From: Verticillium longisporum
Lineage: Eukaryota; Ascomycota; Sordariomycetes; Glomerellales; Plectosphaerellaceae
DNA: 64,000 bases
Assembly: GCA_019188255.1 (NCBI GenBank)
Contig: JAETXT010000004.1
Coordinates: forward strand, 2,356,001 to 2,420,000
Direction of reading: 5' to 3'
In this document: positions 1 through 15,198 of the stretch, in pieces
Numbering within the stretch: position 1 is the first letter of the stretch
How the letters are laid out: every line of letters starts with the position of its first letter
The notes under the pieces: model-generated
The model's database searches: none
Seen by the model: the letters and a program-made list of their open reading frames with translations, nothing else
What the model was told of the DNA's origin: nothing
Made by a program: the position numbers and the translations under genes

Positions 1-365
1 TGGGACCACCCCGCGAGTAAGGAATGGGCCATTACTCTGAAGACTGGGACGTACTGTAGGTGCAGCGATTGAATCATTCTTGAGTGCCCCTCATTGCCGA
101 TAACCCTCCAAACCTTCCAACCTCGAGACTCCCCCACATCACACTTCTGTGACTCAAACTTTTGACGTCGTGACTCCGATACAACCCGCGACGAGTTGCG
201 CATTGAGTTCATATTTTATTTCTTCTCCTCCTCCTTACACACGAAGGAAAGAAGGTTCTTGTGTCACCATCGCGACAGTGTCACACGGCTCGCTTCTTCA
301 CACGCGAGATACGCCCCGCACCCACCGAACGGTTCCCAACTATCGGCCGACGTTCCACCTCCAAG
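1..365. other. LEU4 upstream region
   Basis: This is the 5' flank and probable leader of the LEU4 gene. It has pyrimidine-rich stretches around 220-240 typical of fungal promoters. I see no coding sequence, RNA gene or repeat in it. Confidence 0.5.
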
Positions 366-2725
<2,360 letters not shown>

Positions 2726-3545
2726 AAAGAGATGAATGCAAGGTGGGACAAAAAATTTAATGGTAGATGATGACCGTGTGTGTCGGCTGGGATAAAAGTT
2801 GAAGATGCTTCACCAGAGTTTTCTTCTTGAAGCGTCGTTCCTGAGTGGTAAATACAATGTTTTGAATAACCGACTGTGTATCCTTTCAGTCACAGTGACT
2901 TATGGCTGCTCTATTTAGCTCCATTGTGAGACCGTGCAGCCGAAGTTATGCTTTCATTTTGACCACGATCTTCAGGCTTGAACTAACACATATCCTCGGG
3001 CAGCGGCACGACTTGCACGCTGCTTACGATGGTGAACACTGGCGAAATATAGCAGAGCTTACAAGTCCGCCTGGGTACCGACATGTTGGAATTGGTTAGG
3101 TATAGTTCACATGATGATTTCGACCCCATCAACATCTGCTCCAGTTAGATGAGCAAGGGCGGGAGGAACCGGATACCTGGTGTAACAAAAACATGATACA
3201 GTGACCACAGTAATAATACCTGCCGCTCCGCCTCCGGCCAGCGACCGCACAACGGGCTCTTTGTACCTGTTGCCAATATCTCCCTCCTTGCCACAAGAGG
3301 CAAGATTCACTAAAACGCCAAAAGCCAATTGCGTGCTCATGCTTGTCCTCGACTTTTCCGCCTCGGGGTATTGTTGTTTTCGGATCACGCGAGTGATCAT
3401 CCCCTAACTCCCTGCTATCGAGGTGACCCAGGGCGAGGGGGAACCCGCCGACACCTGAGGGTATCCATTCGACCCGTGCCAGAACTTGCATGATCTTCGT
3501 GTCATTGCATGAGAAAGCCCAATCATTCGTCGTTGCTCGCCGTCA
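2726..3545. other. Convergent intergenic region LEU4/PTA1
   Basis: This lies between the 3' ends of LEU4 and PTA1, so it should hold both 3' UTRs and polyadenylation signals. Short ORFs on both strands have no recognisable domains. Nothing else is seen. Confidence 0.5.
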
Positions 3546-6016
3546 CTACGTGGCAACGGCCGCCACCGGGGCCGGCGCAGGCGCGCTAGCCTCTTCCGCG
3601 TCACGAGTGGCCGACTCCACGAAGGCCGGCCTGAACTTGTTAAGATACTTGCTCGCCAGCGGGCGTGCCTCCTCGTCTAGAAACAGGGTCAGCGTCGTGG
3701 TCACTGCTGGAACAAAATAAGAGGAAAATGAAAAAGTGGGTGGCCAAACTTACACTCGACCCAGATGTCTTGCACCGTGTCCAATGCCATTTCCTTTGCC
3801 GGCGGCCGCATCATGACCACGTACAGCAGACTGGTCAGCACCAGGGGCACGACGGAGGGGTCACGACAGATGAGCTTTATGCGCGCAAGGATCGTGGGCG
3901 ACAGGTCCGGGACCTCGCCCAGGAAGCGCGTCAGCACCTTATCCTGGGCGTGCAGGTACTGCGAGAAGCCGTCGATGAGCTTGACTGCCCATGTCTCGTA
4001 TTGGCGGGGCGCGCCGTCGCCCTCCGTTTTCTGGCGCAGCCGGTCGTTGTACCACTCCTCCGTGAGCCACGTTATGGCAACGTCAATGCGACGACGGAAG
4101 TCTTCGAGGACGTAGGAGTATAGGGATTCCCGGATGCTGTTGTTGAGCGTCGGCGCTGACTTGACCTCTTCTTTCACGGCATGATCTGGCTCTGTTGCTG
4201 ACCTGCTGGCCAGACGGGTGATGATGGCGATCCAGGATTCCCTGTCGTTGCTGCTGGCTGCAAGGCGGTTGACGCCAGATCGAACCCGCTTGTTCGCTTC
4301 TTCGAGGGATTTGATAAACTCGAGTATCGACAGGACGGAGACTTGGCCGCCTCTCAGGGCCAGTTCTGGTGTCAGAGGCGGTGGTGGTGGAAGCTTGAAG
4401 GCCTTCAGGCCAATATCTGTGTTGTCAACCTTCACGAGCGGCTCGCTGTCCAGCTTGTTCAGAATCTGCTCCGTGTCCTCCGCTGGATAATCATCCGGCT
4501 CGTATTCATCGTCGTCATCGTCTACACCGAGCGGCGCCGTCTCGGGATTAATCTCAGGCACCGGCATGGCTGCCAGCGCGGCAAGTCGCCCTTTGATTCC
4601 ATCAACAGCTTTGTAGAGCAATTGGGGGTCTATCCTGGACAGGGTCGACACGTTGATCCGGGCAACCAGCTCTGCCGGCACCGTTGAGATGTCGAAAGCC
4701 TTCAACCCTTCACTGCCTGTAAGTGTGTAGACATCGGCGAGGCTATGTTGGCCGGGAGCTAGGGGTGTGACCTCCAGCTGTTGTGGCGCTGGCGCAAGAG
4801 TCCGTTGTCTTTTAAGATCTGCGCCCTCCGGCATTACCTCCAGGCCACGCTTCCGACTTGACTCATCCAGGATCTCGGAGCGCATGCGCATCATGCCCTC
4901 GACATGCTGCTGGATCCGAGGGACAATCGGGTTGTGAGGATCGCTGGGTAGCAAATATTAGTCCGGCATCTCAAGTTATCAGCATAGTCGTTACAATACC
5001 GTTTCGCAATATGCATCAGTAGCATCCTTGTGGTTTTCTCCATCGACTTCACGAGCACACGTATCCGGGGTGTCATGGGCGAGTTGGCAAGCTTCAAAGG
5101 GTTGAATTGGAGCACAGCGGCCAGGATTCTGTTCGCCGTGGTAGGGCGCGTGCGTACAAGGATGGACAGACAGTTCAGAGTAGCATCAACGAGGAGAGCA
5201 TCGCTAATGTTTGGGGCGTCATGTCAGCAGCGTTGAGGTTGGAGCACGGAAGGGCTTCACCTTACCTGGCCAGAGCGTGAAGAGCCACCCAGTATCCTGT
5301 CAAGCAACCCAGCTGCCTCCGCCTCCAATGTCTGGTGATCAAGGGTCTGATGATTCCTCGGCACCTTATCCAGAGAAACATCGAGTGAATCACCGCGCTG
5401 TGAGGTTGGTCAGTACAACGACCAATTGCTTGTAAGAACGAGCTCGCCCGTACCCGAGGTTCTTGGGGGTTTGCGACTGACTGCGCCAGCACAACCCGTT
5501 GCGCAAACTTCATGCAGCATATCCGCAGAGAAGGCTCGGCGTTTTCCCAGATACGCAGTATACGAGTCTTGATCTTAACCATGCGCTCCCATGTCATGTT
5601 ATCGTAGGAATTGTTGATGCTGTCCACCAGTTAGTTTGCGTCTCTTTTGTGCCTCCAATTCCTCGTCGGCGCACTCACATCCACCGCAAGGCGATCGGGT
5701 AAATGCTTGCAGATGCTTGAATTGCGCTGCGCAACACCTGCAGATCTTCGTTTGGGTCTTCCAGCAGGTCTTTCAGTGTTTCGAGAACAAAGAGTTGCAT
5801 GGTCTCCTTTTCGCTCAAGGGCAGTGCTGGTGTCGCAAATGCTTCGGCGAGGAACTCTGCGCCCCATCTTCGCAATTCGAGGTGGGCGGATGGTACAACG
5901 ATTTGCAAGATGCTCTTGACCACATTCGAGTAGTATTTAACATCGCTTAGGACAAGCTTCCGCGCATCGTTCAGTTGCCGGATCTGGTCGCTGACGGAGA
6001 GCTGAGGAGACGCCAT
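3546..6016 (-). CDS. PTA1: mRNA cleavage and polyadenylation factor subunit Pta1/symplekin
   Basis: Scaffold subunit of the cleavage and polyadenylation factor, which joins 3'-end processing of pre-mRNA to Ssu72/CTD phosphatase activity in the nucleus. The N-terminal exon from ATG 6016 (ASPQLSVSDQIRQLNDARKL, then the LRRWGAEFLAEAFATPALPL and EDPNEDLQVLRSAIQ segments) is the symplekin/Pta1 HEAT-like N-terminal domain (DUF3453 type). Following exons continue through WERMVKIKTRILRIWENAEP, EPR/GDSLDVSLDKVPRNHQ and PMTPRIRVLVKSMEKTTRML. The last large exon (about 4930-3752) holds acidic and KRQR linkers and a helical C-terminal part. A short final exon after an intron at about 3701-3751 ends at TAG 3546-3548 with an Ala/Pro-rich tail. 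It is divergent from COA3 with 593 bp between the starts. The exon boundaries in the middle of the gene are approximate. Confidence 0.88.
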
Positions 6017-6609
6017 GATGTTGAGAGACTGCAGACTCGTAGCTCTGCGGTGGTATGTGAAGTACTGAGTGCGATTCGATTCTCCAAAGTGTACAGCAAG
6101 GGTTCATCGGCTACGAGCTGTCGCGACCTGTGGAAATTCCCAAGCTCTGTCCGAGCCGCATCCCGCCCAAGTGCTGCAGGCGCTCAAAGGTTCGTGTGTC
6201 TGATGATCGTGGGGAAGGCGTTTTCGTGCTGCTGAGGGGGGCCAGGCTGCGTAACAGAAACTCTACTGCGTGACAAGGCAGGCAGGTTATGTTTGGTCCG
6301 AGAGTGAAGTTCCACGGTCTCGGTCTGGACGCGCGAAGCTTGAATTGCGTAGGTGGTCCGTGCACCACACGCAGAAGCTCCTGTGCGATCCCTGTTCGAT
6401 CTTGCACTATCGGTTCTGCCGTGCTTTTCCCGGAGTCTTATCGCTTTCGTTGTTCGACTTCGGCCCAGCAACTTTTGCGACGCGAGCATCCCGAAGGTCA
6501 TTAAGCGACGATTGAACAACGACACAGCCTCACAAGCGCGCGAACTCACGGGCAACCAATACTTTGGCATCTCACGGCTTGTTCTCGGAAGCAACAACCA
6601 GACAACACA
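6017..6609. promoter_or_regulatory. Divergent promoter region PTA1/COA3
   Basis: 593 bp separate the start codons of PTA1 (minus) and COA3 (plus), so both promoters must lie here. I recognise no specific factor site. ORFs on both strands lack domains. Confidence 0.45.
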
Positions 6610-6952
6610 ATGGCGGGGTACGTTTTTAGCTTGACAAACGAAGAGCCAATGGGTCGAACAGTGGCCTGACGAAGGACAGAACTCAAAGATCATCATACTA
6701 CGACCGCCACCTCAGGCAAGGCCCGGCTCTGATTCGGGCGAGGAAGCCGTACATAGTCAAGAACGCTGTTCTCGGCCTGGGACTGTGGACCGTTGTTGGG
6801 GGTGTCTGTAAGTTGCCTAGCCAAGTTCCATTACCATGGTAATCTTACTGACCCTGGCTCAAGACTGGTACACATTGAAGGCTGTTGGCCAAGACGATTT
6901 CGAAGATGTCAAGGTGCCTGATGCGCCCAGGGAACCTCAACAGGCGAAATAA
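6610..6952 (+). CDS. COA3: Cytochrome c oxidase assembly factor 3, mitochondrial
   Basis: Small inner-membrane protein that, with Cox14 and Mss51, links COX1 translation to complex IV assembly. The gene has three exons. Exon 1 is only 8 nt (ATG at 6610, ATGGCGGG), exon 2 encodes the YYDRHLRQGPALIRARKPY block and the single membrane segment (VLGLGLWTVVGGVYWY, completed by exon 3), and exon 3 encodes the family signature AVGQDDFEDVKVPDAPREP before TAA 6950-6952. Total length is about 70 residues, normal for filamentous-fungal Coa3. The 8-nt first exon and gene size mean simple ORF calling misses it. The HLRQGPALIRAR and QDDFxDVKVPDAP motifs make the identification strong. Confidence 0.9.
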
Positions 6953-8242
6953 ATCGAGGACATTGTGATGTGCGCTGGGTGTACCTAATGAAGGGTGGTA
7001 TGTAAGGCTAAGCCAAAGGGACAGTAGGCATGGGCAGTCTGTCCATGGTTGCTCTGTAAGATTGTATTGGAGTAGGTTGTAACATCGATGCCGCACATGC
7101 TCTCAGGAGACATGGCGGAAGAAGGCCCGAGAATGCCTTTTAGATATCCCCCCACTGAATGAAGACATGTACAATTCTGTCCAGTGGTAGACATGGTTAT
7201 GTTTGTTTGGCGACTCAGACCATAGGCTACTTTGAAGCTTTGTTACTGGACCTGGCGATTCCCCCCCCCTGGCAGATGGTTTAGAGGTTTCTGCAAGGGA
7301 GGAGCCGTATGTCCTGTAACAGACTTGGTAGCATGGATACCCTGAACTTATCATTACTGCACTGACAGCCCCGACAACAGAGTCAGCGTCTAACTTGGTC
7401 GAACGACGTGGAATATACAGATGATCCTGCATTGCAACATGGTGAATCTCGTTGACTCGATGTCGAGGTTCACCAGTTTGCTCGCAGTGGAGTACTGATT
7501 GACCGTCTGCACCATATTTCTAAGTACCTCTATGAAGGGATGCACATGTACTGTAGTGCCCAACAACGCATGAAGAGCAAAGAGGGGTTACCCCCCTTCA
7601 GAATGCCAGCCAGCTAGCTAGCTGGTCGCACCCACCCACCCGAACCTCACTCCGCGTGCATTACATTCAGGAACACCTCTGCAACGTGGGAATTCCTCTC
7701 GTCGCGGCAGCTGTCAAACGAGGAGATGCCACCCCCCGACAGGGTCTCGTAGATACAGGACAAGCAGTGTCCCAGACATTCATCACCAACCACTGCTGCC
7801 ACGGAAAGCTGATGGTGTCCAATCATGGCTGCTTCTGAGCCTCTGCTGTCCCAATTCGATACCCCACTTCCCCCAGCACGGACCATCTGGCGGTGAGAAG
7901 CAGCAGCTCGCTCATTGGCCTAGGAGACGGCAAGGCCCAGAAATCCACCAGGGTCCAGCACCTGAGGACCTAGCGCTAACCCGCGATGTGCATCTCCCAG
8001 CGCCTTCCCCTATCGCGCCACCCGATTGTTGACGTGCCCCGCCTTGGAGCCCACAACTGAACACCCGGTCCCTTTACTCTGTACCCAGGCCCGCCAAACC
8101 TCACCACACCTGGGAAAACCACCTCCTTCTCCTCCTTGCCTTCCTTGGACCTTTGGACCACACCAGCGCTGCGCGCGTGAAAGCTGCTCTCTTCTCCGTT
8201 GCAGTCTCCGTCCTAGCCTCTTCTCCGACAACATCATTCATC
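6953..8242. other. Intergenic, about 1.3 kb, no gene recognised
   Basis: Contains the COA3 3' end and the alpha-tubulin promoter and leader (CT-rich from about 8090). It also holds a run of C at 7261-7268 and a 16-bp perfect palindrome CCAGCTAGCTAGCTGG at 7610-7625. No ORF has recognisable similarity. Confidence 0.5.
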
Positions 8243-9973
8243 ATGAAGGGCGAGGTATGTTGAAGCTTTCCTTGTTCCTGAAGCTGCCATGCCAGGTGAA
8301 GCTATCGCGGGCCGTCCCATTCCTCGGGGCCGGACCCCTGAAAACGAGTGGAAATGGAACTCTGCACTTCGGCTGGCTGATTCCGCCATCAACCATTTTT
8401 GTTTCGTCTCGATTCAAGCATGCTTACAAGCCGGTTCCTTTTTTAGATTCTTCACCTCCACCTTGGCCAGGCTGGTGTTCAGCTGGGTAACTCCGCTTGG
8501 GAACTGTATGTCTTCTCGACCCGAAACTTCTCACCATCCTGCTGCTCGGAGGCTGACCTCTAGCTAGCTACCTCCTCGAGCACGGCCTCGGCGCTGACGG
8601 TCGTCCCGACCCCAACGGCCCTGAGATCGGTGACCCTGGCTCTTTCGAGACCTTCTTCTCCGAAACCAGCGGTGGCAAGCATGTTCCTCGCTCCATCTTC
8701 GTCGACCTGGACCCCTCGCCCATTGACGAGATCCGTACCGGCGCCTACCGTCAGCTGTTCCACCCCGAGCTGTTGATCAGCGGCAAGGAGGATGCCGCCA
8801 ACAACTACGCCCGTGGCCATTACACCATTGGCAAGGAGATGGTCGATAATGTCATTGACCGCATCCGCCGTGTTGCCGGTGAGAACCATCTGCAGTGCTA
8901 CATCTGTAGGACCGTATGCTAACGATACCGCCCAGACAACTGCCACTCCCTCCAGGGCTTCCTGATCTTCCACTCCTTCGGTGGTGGTACCGGTTCCGGT
9001 TTCGGTGCCCTCCTTCTCGAGCGTCTTTCTACCGAGTACGGCAAGAAGTCCAAGCTTGAGTTCGCCGTCTACCCCGCTCCTCGTGTCTCGACGGCCGTTG
9101 TCGAGCCTTACAACGCTGTCCTGTCCACCCACAGCACCATCGAGAACTCCGACTGTACTTTCCTCGTCGACAACGAGGCTGTCTACGACATCTGCCGCCG
9201 CAACCTAGACATCCCCGTCCCTCGTACGAGCACCTCAACCGTCTGATCGCTCAGGTCGTCTCTTCCATCACCTCGTCTCTCCGATTCGACGGTGCCCTGA
9301 ACGTCGACCTCAACGAGTTCCAGACCAACCTGGTGCCCTACCCTCGTATTCACTACCCCCTGATCAGTTACGCTCCCGTTGTGTCTGCCTCGAACAGCCA
9401 GCACGAGAGCTTCAAGGTTCAGGAGCTGACCTTCCAGTGTAAGTCAATGACGGTCTGTCATGGTTGAGGATGGTAATGCTGATGACAAAAAACAGGCTTC
9501 GAGCCCAACAACCAGATGGTCGTCTGCGATCCCCGCAACGGCAAGTACATGGCTGTCGCTCTGCTGTATCGTGGCGATGCCGTCCCCGCGACTGCAACGC
9601 TGCCATTGCCGCGCTCAAGGCCAAGTCCTCCTTCAACCTGGTCGAATGGTGCCCCACGGGCTTCAAGCTCGGAATCAACTACCAGAAGCCTGTTGCCGTC
9701 CCCGCCGCCCCCGGCGATGGCGGTCTTGCCTCCGTCGATCGTTCCGTCTCCATGTTGTCCAACACCACCGCCATTGCCGAGGCTTGGTCGGGGCTGGACC
9801 ACAAGGTTGGCCTCATGTACAGCAAGCGTGCTTTCGGGCACTGGTACGATGGTGAGGGCATGGAGGAAGGTGGGTTCAGCGAGGCCCGTGAGGATCTTGC
9901 TGCGCTCGAGAAGGATTACGAGGAGGTTGCCGCCGATTCATTCGAGCCCGATGAGGGTGACGCTGAGTACTAA
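8243..9973 (+). CDS. TUB1: Alpha-tubulin, with two apparent 1-nt deletions
   Basis: Alpha subunit of the microtubule alpha/beta-tubulin dimer. The 12-nt first exon (ATG 8243, MKGE) is followed by exons starting [14 protein letters not shown] and [11 protein letters not shown], then the tubulin GTP-binding signature GGGTGSG. The [16 protein letters not shown] segment carries the Glu expected to trigger beta-tubulin GTP hydrolysis. The frame ends with an acidic tail finishing in EGDAEY (TAA 9971-9973), so the C-terminal Tyr is present. Introns are at about 8255-8445, 8508-8566, 8880-8937 and 9440-9495. The reading frame is lost by one nucleotide at CCCC 9213-9216 ([14 protein letters not shown]) and again at CCCC 9584-9587 ([13 protein letters not shown]). 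Adding one C at each gives a full-length tubulin. Between about 9785 and 9875 six normally invariant residues are changed, mostly to Gly (see findings). Filamentous fungi often have two alpha-tubulins; I cannot say which paralogue this is. Confidence 0.93.
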
Positions 9974-10711
9974 GAGGTGAAAGACGACCCCGGAGAGTTG
10001 CCTTCCTCGCGTTTGCGTTTTGCTGTACACACTTGGATGGGGATCGGAACTGCGGCTGTGGGCGGATCATGCTCCTGCAGAACAAAAGCCTGCATTGCTT
10101 CCTGCCTTCTCTTGCATCCTGATAGCCTGTCGAGGTGGTGGTCTGGTAGATTTCTTTGTTCCCCTCGTCCCCTCGTCGAACGACACGACGCTAGGCCTAG
10201 GATTGATTACCCCTTCTGAAATCCATTACCCAACGAATGGATCTTTTGTTTTCTGGAGTCTCTGTGATTTTAATAGATGAGGACCAGGCTAGCGTTGTGC
10301 GGTCTTTCGTTGCTTGTTTGTCACGACTGCGGATATGTGATTTAGCTGGTGCTTGGTCGAGGTAGCTCGCAAGGCAGTTGAATTGCCTGGTGGAACAGGA
10401 AGAGCCCAAGAACCTCTGTCGAGCCAATCGGTGTGAAGTGTAGAGATTTCTTCTTGAAGTTGGTTCAAGCAGATGATGTAGCGTTGTGGATTCAATCCAA
10501 CAACATGAGACGGAATGATGAACTAGTCGATGCAAGGCAAAATGCGGAAGCATCGGGAAGAGACCAGATGAATCGCCTTCGAAGCCGAACACATCCATAA
10601 AAAGTCAAGCCATGAAAAGCCATGATATCTCCATCTTCGTACGCCGACCCCCGGTCCATGTAACACAACACACAAGTGGTATCACAACTTTTACCTTGGT
10701 CCCCGTCCCCC
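9974..10711. other. Convergent intergenic region, tubulin/NOP12
   Basis: Holds the 3' UTRs of alpha-tubulin and NOP12. The short ORFs in it show no domain and overlap each other on both strands. Nothing else recognised. Confidence 0.5.
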
Positions 10712-12553
10712 TCAATCCTTACTCGTCTTGCCGCCCTCCTTTCGCCATGCCGCGGCCCTCACGGCTCCACGTCCCTTCTTCTCCACCCGTCCCTTGTTGA
10801 CCCTGCCCTTCTTCTTACCGATCCTCACGTCGCTCGGCCGCCCGTCGTTGGCGCTCGCGCGCTTGCCCTCAAAGATGATCTCCTCGGGTGTCTTGAGGAC
10901 GAGCCCTGACCCGCTGGCCTGCTCCTTGCCGTCGCCGCTACCGCCGCGGCCCTGCTTCTTCTTCTTGTGGTTGTACAGGGCGCCCGAGCGGCCCAGTAGC
11001 TTTGAGGCGCGGCCGGCCATGGAGAGCTCCTCGTTGGTGGCCTTTTGCTTGTACTTTGTCGACTTCTTATCCGTGGCCTTGTCGCCCGCCGTCTTGGCGC
11101 GGGAGCGCTCCTGTGCGAGGGCCGTCTTGTGCGGGGCCTTGGCACGGGTGACGCGGAGGGTGCGCGGGAGCATGGGGGGGAACTTCTTCTCGTTGAGGAG
11201 CAGGGCGGCCTCGACGTCGTTGGCGTCCTATTTGCATGTCAGTGGCTGCTCATGAAACCTGTAGAGAGGAGGAAGATGGGTGGATGGGGGAGGACGGACG
11301 CGAAACTGAACGTAGGCGAAGCCCTTGCCGACGCGGGTCTTGGGATCACGGATGACGCGGACGCTCTCGACCTTGCCGTCTTCCTTGCCAAAGACGCGCC
11401 AGAGGCCCTCCTCAATGTCGGACGGGACCTTGTTGCGCTTGCGCTCCTTGGTCTCGCCGCTGGCGTCCGTGTTGAGGACCGTCTCGTCGTCGACGAATCC
11501 GAGATTGCCGACAAAGACGCAGCGACGGTGGTCGGTGGGCGCAGGGTGGGCGACGCTGTCGACGCGGATGTGGCGATCGAGGACGACGGAGCCGTTGAGC
11601 GTAGTGCAGGCCTTGCGCGCCGCGGCCGGGGTTGAGTACACGACATAGGCGTTGGCGGACTTGGTCGTGGCTTCCATGAGCGAGTGCGTGATGTAGGCGG
11701 CGCGCTTGGGCATAGAGCCGGCCGAGAAGGCGAGCGAGCGGAACCGGATCGACTCAATCTTCTCGCCCTTTTCCAGGACGGTCGAGAGGTGCGTCATGAG
11801 CGTCTTCTTCGCGACCTTTGTGGTGCTCGCTTCGGCGGCAACATTGGCAAGGAAGACTGTGCGGTTGGCTTTCTCGATATCCGTGTCCTTGGTGTCGGCG
11901 TCCTTCTTGTCCTTTGCGACGAGGGATTCGTGGACGGGGAGGACTTCCTCCTCCACGTCATCGTCCGAGGTTGTGTCATCTGCCTGCTCGGCCTTGGGGG
12001 CCTCCGACTTGTTCTTCTGGCGCTTGATCTGGGCCTCTTCCTTCTCTTCTTCCAGGGCGAGTTTGTTCAGGTATTTGCCCTCGAGGTCGTCTTCGTCACG
12101 CTTGCGCTTGCGCTCCTTGGGCTTCCGGGGGGGTTCCAGCAGGCGCTCCACTGCCTCTTCCACATCTTCTTCCTCAGAAGCCTCGCTTTCAGCGTCGTCT
12201 GAGAGCTCAGAGAGGTCGGCATCAGCATCTGCCATGTCCTCGTCATCCTCGTCGTCACCAGCTTCCTCCTCCTCGTCGGACTCTTCGACATCCTTTTTGG
12301 GCCTAGGTGGTGGTGCCTCGGCATATTTAGCCTTGGAGTGAGGTTTGGCAGGTCCAGCCTGGAGATTGTCAGTCAAGTTACGTCTCTCCATTGATCGTAC
12401 AGAGCAATTATCGGCTTACACTGGAGGAGAAAAGAGCATCGAGGGTGGGGTCCACGGCTTTGGACGAGGCCGTCAACTTGGAGGTTCTGATACAAAATTA
12501 GTACACGATTCTTATCTGACCGAATTTCGGGGTGCAAAATACTTTTTTGACAT
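10712..12553 (-). CDS. NOP12: Nucleolar RNA-binding protein Nop12 (two RRMs)
   Basis: Nucleolar pre-60S assembly factor required for 25S rRNA processing. The start is the ATG at 12553 in an 11-nt first exon. Exon 2 encodes [20 protein letters not shown], a typical Nop12 N-terminus. After an intron at about 12362-12419 come long acidic and KRKR tracts, then RRM1 (RTVFLANV ... [20 protein letters not shown]) and RRM2 ([10 protein letters not shown] ... [10 protein letters not shown]). The latter is split by an intron at about 11229-11299. The C-terminal exon is basic and ends with [17 protein letters not shown], consistent with rRNA binding. The bipartite RRM arrangement and the acidic/basic flanks fit the family. 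It is divergent from the DEP1-like gene. Confidence 0.9.
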
Positions 12554-13241
12554 GATGTATAAGGTCTCCTGAACGAGAATCGGTGGTTGCGACAGACAGA
12601 TGGGATCCTGGCCGTTTCGTCAAGTCGCACCCCGAAGAAAAATGTCGAGCTCTAGGCCTCTTCGCAGACACTGACGGTCAACTTTACAGCGGGGCACATC
12701 CCCAATCTGGCGCTGCTAATCGATTGGTCGAGTTTTGCCGCGCCGAACCCGCAAGGGGACCCACTTCAGGGCGCCTCTCACCGCCTCGGCTCCCAGCCAA
12801 TGAACGGGTTTTGTTCTGCCGACCGAAGTGATGCTGGTGCTTGGTGCTTGGTGCTGGTGCTGGTGCTGGTGCGCAAGAGGAGCGAGAAGAGAGGAGCAGA
12901 GGCACGAGGTAGATGAGCGCATCTGATGGAGTGGCAGGTTCACTAATGCTTCTTCCGGTTTCCCACTACAACACCACAATTCCCACCCAACAAGCTCCGA
13001 TTTCCCTACCAACAGGAAGCGAAACACCTCATTCACGATTTGATTCCTTTGACTCTGGCAATTTATTCTTGCACCACTTCCTGCCGACACCCTTCGCAGC
13101 CGCTGCAGCTCCGCCCCTCCAACCTCTTCCTAACCCGACCTCCTCGCGCGAAAACCTCTCCCACCCAAGCCCCAACAAGCTTGCCCCAACGCGAAAATAA
13201 TACATCCGTGTTTGCGATTGCGATCACCCAAGCAAGAAGCG
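12554..13241. promoter_or_regulatory. Divergent promoter region NOP12/DEP1-like
   Basis: 688 bp between divergent start codons. It contains a short TGGTGC-type repeat around 12835-12872 and a CT-rich leader before 13242. No coding sequence recognised. Confidence 0.45.
12835..12872 (+). repeat. Degenerate GCTTGGT/GCTGGT tandem repeat
   Basis: About seven short units of the form GGTGCT or GGTGCTT in tandem, in the divergent NOP12/DEP1-like promoter interval. A simple-sequence tract with no evident function. Confidence 0.6.
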
Positions 13242-15160
13242 ATGGCGGCCGCTGGGGCGATCCCCCCTGCGCTCTCGCCAGAGCAGCCGACCCTTGACCA
13301 CGACGACAGCAACATCTCCAGTCCGTTGAGCGACGTCGAGGACGGAGACGGCGACGAAGGCTCTCTCGATGTCATGAACATACATCACGATACGCCTCGC
13401 CAGCACGACGACGACGAGGGCGATGTGTCCGAGTCCGACAGCAATCTCTCCGACGCCAACGACACCGAGGCCGAGACGGAGCGTCTCTTCGACACACCGC
13501 AAGCCCAGCGACACCGAGACGTCGTCGTCAATGAGTTCAATGACGGTCAGATCTTTGAGCACACCCCAAGTAAGCTCCAAATGACATTTTCCGTCGACGA
13601 AGAGGCCGACAATAGCGATAACGAGTCGCTGTCCGACAATGACGACGTGTCGCTGGCGTCGAGCCCCGGCGACGGATCCCCTTCCCCAACCAAACCTGCC
13701 AAGCCCGCCGTCACGTCGCTGGCAAGCCCTGTACGAGAATCATCGGAGACGAAGAAGCGAAAACGGTCACTTCCCGTCGACCAATCCGACTCTGATCAAC
13801 CCTTGAGAAAGCGCACGGGCTCGGTCGCCGCGCCAGACTTGGACGATGCTGCGCGCCGCGAAGATGATGAGGACGATCCTCTGTCGACGCACCCCAACAG
13901 CGGGAACCAGTCGGCCGACGAGGAAATTCCCGTCCTGACCACCGAAGCCAAGACTGAGCCGTCTCGAGACAGCGCCAGCCCAGTCAAAGCGTCCAGCGTC
14001 ACGCGGAAGCTCACGAGGAATGGCAGCAAACACAAGACCGAGGACGGCGACGATGACAAGATAAACGACGCCGATACTCACGAAGAAGGCACTGCCGACG
14101 AGGGCGTTGAAGCCCGAGTGGACGAGGATGTGGCTGTTGCCGAGGTTGAAGACGATGCCGACGCTGCGGCCCGAGACGAGGAAGAACGTAAGACAACCAC
14201 TTGCATTGGCATGATCGAACGGCAGCTAACGTCATGCGCAGTTGAGAGGAAACAAGCCGCACTCGACGAGTGGAGTCAGCTTGAAGCCAGATTTGTGCTC
14301 TTTCGCGAGAGGTCAGTCCCAATCCCGGCTCATGCCTACCTGGTTACTGACTTTTGCCAGACTCTACAAGGAGCGCCTCGAGCGTTTGGAAGCCGAGGAG
14401 CAGTCTCTCCAGTCCGACAATCCTACCCACCCTGAATATCTTCTCATGAGGCAATGTCTCGACGAGCGACTCGACAACAGGATGCGCGAGGTCAACAGGG
14501 AACATGAGCTTACAATTCAAGCCCTCGACAGACTCTCGGTGGCCCGCAGGGCGCAGATCTGGGGACAATTCTACCAGGGTATCCGGGAGAAGCGTGAGCA
14601 ATACCTGGAATCGCTCAACCAGGAGTGGTACGAAACCCAGAACGCCAGGCGCAGCGCACACAGCGTCCCCGACTACAGCATTCAATTTCCCACGATCCCT
14701 GCCCAGCGCACGAGGAATGCCGTCGCATACAACACTGAGGTGGCCTATCTCGCTGGCCTCGCCAAACATGAAGGCTTTCCCGCGGTTCCTGCGATGCGAG
14801 GTGCAAGCGCTACAGAAATTGATGACGATCTGGAAGCTATCAAAGTATGTTAAAACAGCAGGACTTGTGTCGGGAAACTTTCTTGCTAACGACGGTCAGC
14901 GAGCCTCGCGTTCTCGCCAGAGATCAATCATGCAGCCTCTTGAAGACTACCAAGCTGTTTCATTTGGAGGTACGCTTGGCCCGGCCGGCGAACAGTTTAT
15001 CAAGAACACGCCTTGGGCAAACCCCAACCACATCTCCCACAAGATGCAACATGTGCCTCTTCACAATGAGCCCGGCACCAGCGCCGCCATGCCCTCGGCG
15101 CCGCCACAAGCTGGTCCCTCGCATGCGGGCCACCACCACCACCACCATCACCACCACCAT

Positions 15161-15198
<38 letters not shown>

